A stretch of 5,950 bases of DNA from Ktedonobacter sp. (GTDB lineage: Bacteria; Chloroflexota; Ktedonobacteria; Ktedonobacterales; Ktedonobacteraceae). Within the stretch, counting starts at the first letter, position 1. Each line of letters opens with the position of its first letter. Under the pieces are notes generated by a model. That model had not been told where the DNA came from, ran no database searches, and worked only from the letters and a program-made list of their open reading frames with translations. This document shows, piece by piece, positions 5,860 to 5,950 of this stretch. A program made the position numbers and the translations under genes. The stretch is taken from positions 1 through 5,950 of the forward strand of contig DMFQ01000422.1 of the NCBI GenBank assembly GCA_003450555.1. Direction: 5' to 3'.

Positions 5860-5867
5860 TATTAGAC

Positions 5868-5950
5868 ATGGTTCCTGAACAGCGTGAAGCCCTTGATGAA
5901 ATTATCGTCAAGATTCGTGCCGGACGTATGACACGCCGCACATTCCTCGA
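5868..5950 (+). CDS. Twin-arginine exported protein, probable sugar ABC transporter solute-binding protein (5' end only)
   Basis: Only the first 27 codons are visible before the right edge. The ATG at 5868 follows a strong AAAGGAG (5853-5859) at 8 bases, so this start is well supported. The N-terminus begins MVPEQREALDEIIVKIRAG and continues to MTRRTFL (21-27). The RR-x-FL element is a twin-arginine export motif. A charged helical extension of about 20 residues before it is common in Chloroflexota solute-binding lipoproteins. The internal Met21 (5928) could be an alternative start but has only a weak ribosome site. Placement opposite a LacI remnant, a sugar kinase and a glycosidase suggests the binding protein of a carbohydrate ABC importer, with the permease genes expected beyond the window. 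That function is contextual; the hydrophobic signal and mature domain are not visible. Confidence 0.6.
   Translation, partial: MVPEQREALDEIIVKIRAGRMTRRTFL

Larger units (their letters stand above)
5179..5867. other. Long divergent regulatory region without a convincing gene
   Basis: These 689 bp separate the LacI remnant from the plus-strand exported-protein gene. Open frames here (for example 5307-5738) lack ribosome sites and family resemblance. The region instead holds operator-like palindromes at 5222-5235, 5330-5343 and 5625-5640, a symmetric element at 5256-5269, a 12-base palindrome at 5393-5404, a small hairpin at 5801-5814, and candidate promoters in both directions. I see no transposase fragment, tRNA or repeat array. 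Its length suggests a long leader or erosion of an older gene. Confidence 0.6.

Noticed and set aside
5785..5865. Possible 26-residue leader peptide (MEVQTRTLSSVVLAIF...) ending 2 bases before the exported-protein start
   Set aside because: Its ribosome site is poor and badly spaced, and its end simply overlaps the strong site of the next gene. Without conservation it is not supportable.
1..5950. CRISPR array, tRNA, rRNA, insertion sequence or attachment site
   Set aside because: No regularly spaced repeats, tRNA-like cloverleaf, terminal inverted repeats or transposase motifs were seen on either strand.

Overview
The window looks like chromosomal DNA of a free-living heterotrophic bacterium. 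I suspect the Chloroflexota, class Ktedonobacteria. The reasons are the balanced base composition, the acidic N-terminal extension before a twin-arginine motif in the last gene, and the mix of a PH-domain membrane protein, an Eis-like acetyltransferase and a LacI/ABC sugar locus. The lineage is an inference; no marker gene is present.

Left part (1-1824, minus strand): a three-helix DUF202/YidH-type membrane protein, cut by the left edge, lies downstream of an Eis-like GNAT acetyltransferase. A 101-bp divergent spacer (1825-1925) carries a good extended -10 promoter for the next gene. That plus-strand gene (1926-2612) encodes a bacterial PH-like domain joined by a Pro-rich linker to two C-terminal membrane helices. 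It converges on the following minus-strand cluster, with only 13 bp between the stop codons and a small AT-rich hairpin over the junction.

Right part (2626-5950): a sugar-use locus. Reading leftward on the minus strand there is a crippled LacI-family regulator (4753-5178), a PfkB-family sugar kinase, probably a fructokinase (3867-4832), and an (alpha/alpha)6 glycosidase with GH100 invertase-like motifs (2626-3867). The last two are joined by a TAGTG stop/start overlap. Divergently, after a 689-bp region without a convincing gene, begins a twin-arginine exported protein (5868 onward, cut by the right edge). It is most likely the solute-binding protein of a sugar ABC transporter. The simplest reading is sugar uptake, internal hydrolysis and phosphorylation of the released hexose; sucrose or a related fructoside is the best guess.

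The most notable signal is regulatory. The LacI gene has lost most of its DNA-binding domain, the hinge and about two thirds of its ligand-binding core. The spacer upstream nevertheless keeps two near-identical LacI/GalR/cre-type operators (TAGAAACGTTTCCA and TAGAACCGTTTCCA) and a third related inverted repeat. Either a paralogous LacI protein works these sites, or the locus has recently become constitutive. I did not find a clearly new kind of system.
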